Assembly (NCBI GenBank): GCA_003506095.1
Contig: DNWZ01000144.1
Span: forward strand, 1-9,242
Direction of reading: 5' to 3'
Origin: Planctomycetaceae bacterium
Lineage (GTDB): Bacteria; Planctomycetota; Planctomycetia; Pirellulales; Pirellulaceae
Length of the DNA: 9,242 nt
Position numbers and translations under genes: made by a program. Below, piece by piece: positions 6,531-9,242 of this stretch (positions within the stretch are counted from its first letter, which is position 1; every line of letters begins with the position of its first letter). Under the pieces are notes generated by a model. That model was not told the DNA's origin. It did not search any database and saw only the letters and a program-made list of their open reading frames with translations.

Positions 6531-9242
6531 ATGACCGCTGCGACCAAGCGAAAATCACTACTTGAAGTTCAGTTCCCGATTGCTCAGCTATCGCTCGAGA
6601 GTTTTCTTGAAAGAAGTGCGACGCATGGCAAAACGCTCAATTCACTGGGGAAATGGTGGGGTACCAAGCCGTTCGTGCTCACCCGTGCGATTATCCTGGG
6701 CATGTTATTTGAAGCTGCAGATAATCCATTGCAATGGCCAAAGGATTTGGATGTGTTCTTTCGGCTGCTGTGCCTTGATTCAGATGGAATGTGGCATCGT
6801 CGCAACCATAATTTAAATGCCAATTCATCTCGCCCCTCTTACCCATCATTTGCTTCTCTGTGCAAATTTCAAGCATTTAAAGAGGAGCGTGAACTGTTCC
6901 TCAGCGAGACAGCATGGCGACCACGACTCTCCGATGAAGAAAAATGCATGCGTGAATCGTTGGAAAGGCGAACCTTCTTCAGTCTCGACTATCCAGTACA
7001 GCGACGCTATTGCAAGCAGGTTGAGGACGTCGCTGGTCCTCCTGAAGCCAGCTGGCTTGTGATAAACGAGCATTGCAATACCGATGCAAAAACATTGCAA
7101 GAATGGGTTTGGCAAATGTCAGAAAGGCGATTTGGACGCAGGCTTCGCGTTGGCGATGCCTTTAGTGGCATGGGTTCGATTCCGTTTGAAGCCGCTCGTC
7201 TGGGATGCGATGTGCTTGCCTCAGATTTGAATCCTGTGGCTGCCTTGATGACCAAGACCGCGTTAGAGGTGATCGGCGGACGCGAAACACATCACGAGAA
7301 GGTGATCGCAGCCCAAGAAAAGCTGTTCGACGATGTCGATAGATGGATCGTTGATCAGGGATTTGAGGAAAGCAAAGATGGTCTGCGAGCAACACTTTAT
7401 TTTTACTGTGTTGAGGTCGAAGTGCCAGAATGGGATGGGTGGAAGATTCCACTTTCAGGAACCTGGCATATAGCTCCAAAAAACGAAGTGTGGGCAGAGC
7501 TCGTGCCAAATCCGAAAACCAAGTCGTTTGATTTTAAGATACGACATGGCGGGCAAGGATATGTTGCAGCGAAATTCGGTACCATTTTAGAAGGTGACGT
7601 TGTCTGTCCTGAGCCACTCTGGAAAATCTTTATTGATTCCGGGTATTCGAGATCCGCAGTAAGCCGCATTTCATTGTCAACGCTCGTTAAAAATTTTGGC
7701 GGCCTGGACAGCTGGGATAAGGGCGACTTCGTACCGAAGGCAAATTCATTTTACGGAGAACGCCTTTACTGTATCCGTTGGCTTCGTCCAGCGCCGATTG
7801 GCAAGGACGGCAAGCGCAAAGGTCGAAAGACATTTGTTTATCGAGAACCGGACGAATATGACCTCGATATCGAAACACAAATAATCGACCTTGTTTCGAG
7901 GACTTTGGAAACATCGCAGAAATGCGGATGGATACCGGATTGGCGCATTCAGGATGGAGCGAAAACGAGAGAACTCACACGAACGAGGGGATGGACATAT
8001 TGGCATCATCTCTTCACTCCGCGTCAGCTCTTAATGCTTTCTGAATACTCTCGCAGGCTTCGGGAATTTGAGCCTTCAATTCGCCAATCGCTTATTTTAA
8101 ATCTTGGACAGTTGGCAAATTATAACGCGAGATTATGTAGGTGGCATCAAGGTGCCGGCGGTGGTTCAGGTAGTACGGTTGAAGTTTTTTACAATCAAGC
8201 TCTTAACACTCTTGTTAATTACGTTTGTCGCGCGTGGAGTTTTTGTGATGGTGTCGTATCGCCTGAACACAATCATGTCGATACATCCGGCAAGACCGAA
8301 GCGACGCTGCTTGACGCGAGATCGATTAAAAATTCTTGTGACCTCTGGATTACTGATCCGCCGTACGCCGACGCGGTTAAATATGAAGAACTTTCTGAAT
8401 TCTTCTTGGCTTGGTATAAACCGCACATTCAAGCCTGCTTTCCTGACTGGTATGCTGACTCGAAACGCGATCATGCGGTCAAAGGTGACGATGCTGGGTT
8501 CCGCGTCGCGATGTCGGAATGTTACGCCAATCTAGCTCGGCACATGCCCGACGACGGTTTGCAAGTCCTGATGTTCACCCACAAAGATACCGACGTCTGG
8601 GAAGACCTCGCGTTAATCATGTGGTCGGCTGGTCTGCAAGTGAAACAGGTTTGGAGCATTGCGACTGAAACCGGTGCCGGCGGGATTAAGAAGGGAAACT
8701 ATGTTCAAGCCACCTACAACATGGTGCTTCGAAAACGTCCAGCCAACGCGCCCGTCGGATTCGATGATATGATCGTTGATGAGATTCAAGCGCGCGTCAG
8801 AGAAGTCATTACGCATATGCGTGAAAGCCAATCGGCCGCCGGATCGTTTGCCTGCGGGTACACCGATACCGATTATCTACTCGCCGCCCAGGCTGTCGCA
8901 GCCGAGGTCGTCACGGGATACGCGTCAATCTCCGGGGTCGATCTAGACGCCGAACTTCGTACCCCCAATCGCGAGCGAGACGAACAATCGGTTCTTCGTA
9001 CGTTGATGAATCAAGCAAAGCGAGTAGCGGTAGATTTTCTGGTTCCAACCGGTCTTGAAGATCACCTGCGAAGAACACCCGACGGTGGCTCAGCAGCCCA
9101 GTTCTGGCGACAACTTTCACCGGAAGAGAAATTCTTGCTCAAGGGTCTGGAAATGGAATCCGGCGGTGAGGATCGGATTGGCGTTTTCCAAGATCTGGGA
9201 CGAGCTTACGGCATCGCCGACTACGAAGATTTGCTCGGTGAG
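6531..9242 (+). CDS. DUF1156 anti-phage-associated DNA methyltransferase (3' end beyond window)
   Basis: The frame is open from the ATG at 6531 to the last base, 904 codons with no stop, so the C-terminus is cut off. It is a DUF1156 protein with an SAM-dependent N6-adenine or N4-cytosine DNA methyltransferase fold. The N-terminal region (about 8-75) has VQFPIAQLSLESFLERS and LGKWWGTKPFVLTRA (GKWWG at 40-44), the family signature. Motif I is DAFSGMG at 209-215, followed by PFEAARLGC and the acidic ASDLNP at 230-235 (Asp232) for SAM binding. Motif IV, DPPY at 609-612, is catalytic. About 370 residues between I and IV include the likely target-recognition part, an alpha-class order (I, recognition, IV). 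Near the end, TDTDYLLAAQAVAAEVVTGY is typical of the family. The start is the first possible one because TGA lies at 6525-6527; it has no ribosome-binding site but overlaps an upstream stop as ATGA. It probably modifies host DNA to protect it from the system's own nuclease activity. Confidence 0.9.
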   Translation, partial: MTAATKRKSLLEVQFPIAQLSLESFLERSATHGKTLNSLGKWWGTKPFVLTRAIILGMLFEAADNPLQWPKDLDVFFRLLCLDSDGMWHRRNHNLNANSSRPSYPSFASLCKFQAFKEERELFLSETAWRPRLSDEEKCMRESLERRTFFSLDYPVQRRYCKQVEDVAGPPEASWLVINEHCNTDAKTLQEWVWQMSERRFGRRLRVGDAFSGMGSIPFEAARLGCDVLASDLNPVAALMTKTALEVIGGRETHHEKVIAAQEKLFDDVDRWIVDQGFEESKDGLRATLYFYCVEVEVPEWDGWKIPLSGTWHIAPKNEVWAELVPNPKTKSFDFKIRHGGQGYVAAKFGTILEGDVVCPEPLWKIFIDSGYSRSAVSRISLSTLVKNFGGLDSWDKGDFVPKANSFYGERLYCIRWLRPAPIGKDGKRKGRKTFVYREPDEYDLDIETQIIDLVSRTLETSQKCGWIPDWRIQDGAKTRELTRTRGWTYWHHLFTPRQLLMLSEYSRRLREFEPSIRQSLILNLGQLANYNARLCRWHQGAGGGSGSTVEVFYNQALNTLVNYVCRAWSFCDGVVSPEHNHVDTSGKTEATLLDARSIKNSCDLWITDPPYADAVKYEELSEFFLAWYKPHIQACFPDWYADSKRDHAVKGDDAGFRVAMSECYANLARHMPDDGLQVLMFTHKDTDVWEDLALIMWSAGLQVKQVWSIATETGAGGIKKGNYVQATYNMVLRKRPANAPVGFDDMIVDEIQARVREVITHMRESQSAAGSFACGYTDTDYLLAAQAVAAEVVTGYASISGVDLDAELRTPNRERDEQSVLRTLMNQAKRVAVDFLVPTGLEDHLRRTPDGGSAAQFWRQLSPEEKFLLKGLEMESGGEDRIGVFQDLGRAYGIADYEDLLGE

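Larger units (their letters stand above)
6196..6534 (+). other. Second open frame over the DUF3780 tail, ending at the DUF1156 start
   Basis: Frame 1 is open from after a TAA at 6193-6195 to a TGA at 6532-6534, while the DUF3780 frame (frame 2) ends at 6469. From 6247 it encodes 95 residues of mixed composition (VEYQPSHQGDLDPVDWLRGR, then EAEADKEIKTRSINEEF, ending LEPQTSFQLTLFDL). Its codons start with G far more often than those of the lysine-rich frame, and they favour C-ending and A-ending codons as the body of DUF3780 does. Its stop overlaps the methyltransferase ATG as ATGA, the usual sign of translational coupling, and that ATG has no ribosome-binding site of its own. It would be translated by a -1 shift from DUF3780, giving a product of about 301 residues, or be the original C-terminus put out of frame by an indel. 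Confidence 0.45.

Noticed and set aside
8104..8535. Plus-strand open frame of 143 codons inside the methyltransferase
   Set aside because: It overlaps in another frame the continuous 904-codon DUF1156 frame, including its DPPY motif, and has no recognisable features.
1..9242. CRISPR arrays, tRNA or rRNA genes, complete insertion sequences
   Set aside because: No regularly spaced repeats, cloverleaf-like sequence, rRNA-like blocks or transposase with terminal inverted repeats were seen by eye on either strand.

Overview
The window looks like part of a chromosomal defence island from a bacterium, most plausibly a planctomycete of the Pirellulaceae type. That guess rests on a mid-range GC content, few clear Shine-Dalgarno sites, a lysine/alanine/proline-rich protein tail, and the decayed remnant at 349-563, which resembles small helix-turn-helix proteins I remember beside site-specific recombinases in planctomycetes. 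It is an inference, not a taxonomic identification.

Layout. At the left edge is the C-terminal end of an unrecognised plus-strand gene (3-323), followed by the frameshifted recombinase-associated relic. Two minus-strand genes come next: a NucS/DUF91-like PD-(D/E)XK nuclease (609-1646) and a small XRE-type regulator (1947-2276), separated by about 300 bases with no convincing gene. Divergently from the regulator, a plus-strand operon runs to the right edge: a DUF499 P-loop ATPase (2380-5532), a DUF3780 protein (5630-6469), and a DUF1156 DNA methyltransferase (6531 to beyond 9242). The methyltransferase frame is open for 904 codons and leaves the window without a stop.

DUF499, DUF3780 and DUF1156 together are a set I recall from annotation pipelines as 'anti-phage-associated'. 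The likely logic is a methyltransferase that marks self DNA, an ATPase that could drive DNA or complex remodelling, and an accessory protein. A helicase and a nuclease such as a phospholipase D-type protein would be expected beyond the right edge. The XRE protein is placed like a control protein, and the NucS-like protein is a possible extra nuclease. The biochemical mechanism of this cassette is not known to me.

Two coding anomalies stand out. The DUF499 gene is cut by one in-frame TGA (3928-3930), with the same frame open on both sides across about 1050 codons. The lysine-rich tail of the DUF3780 gene overlies a second open frame (6196-6534). That frame can be reached by a -1 shift at an A9 run containing the heptamer A AAA AAG, has better coding character by eye, and ends in an ATGA overlap with the methyltransferase start. 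Either the cassette uses recoding, or it is decaying, or the assembly has errors here.
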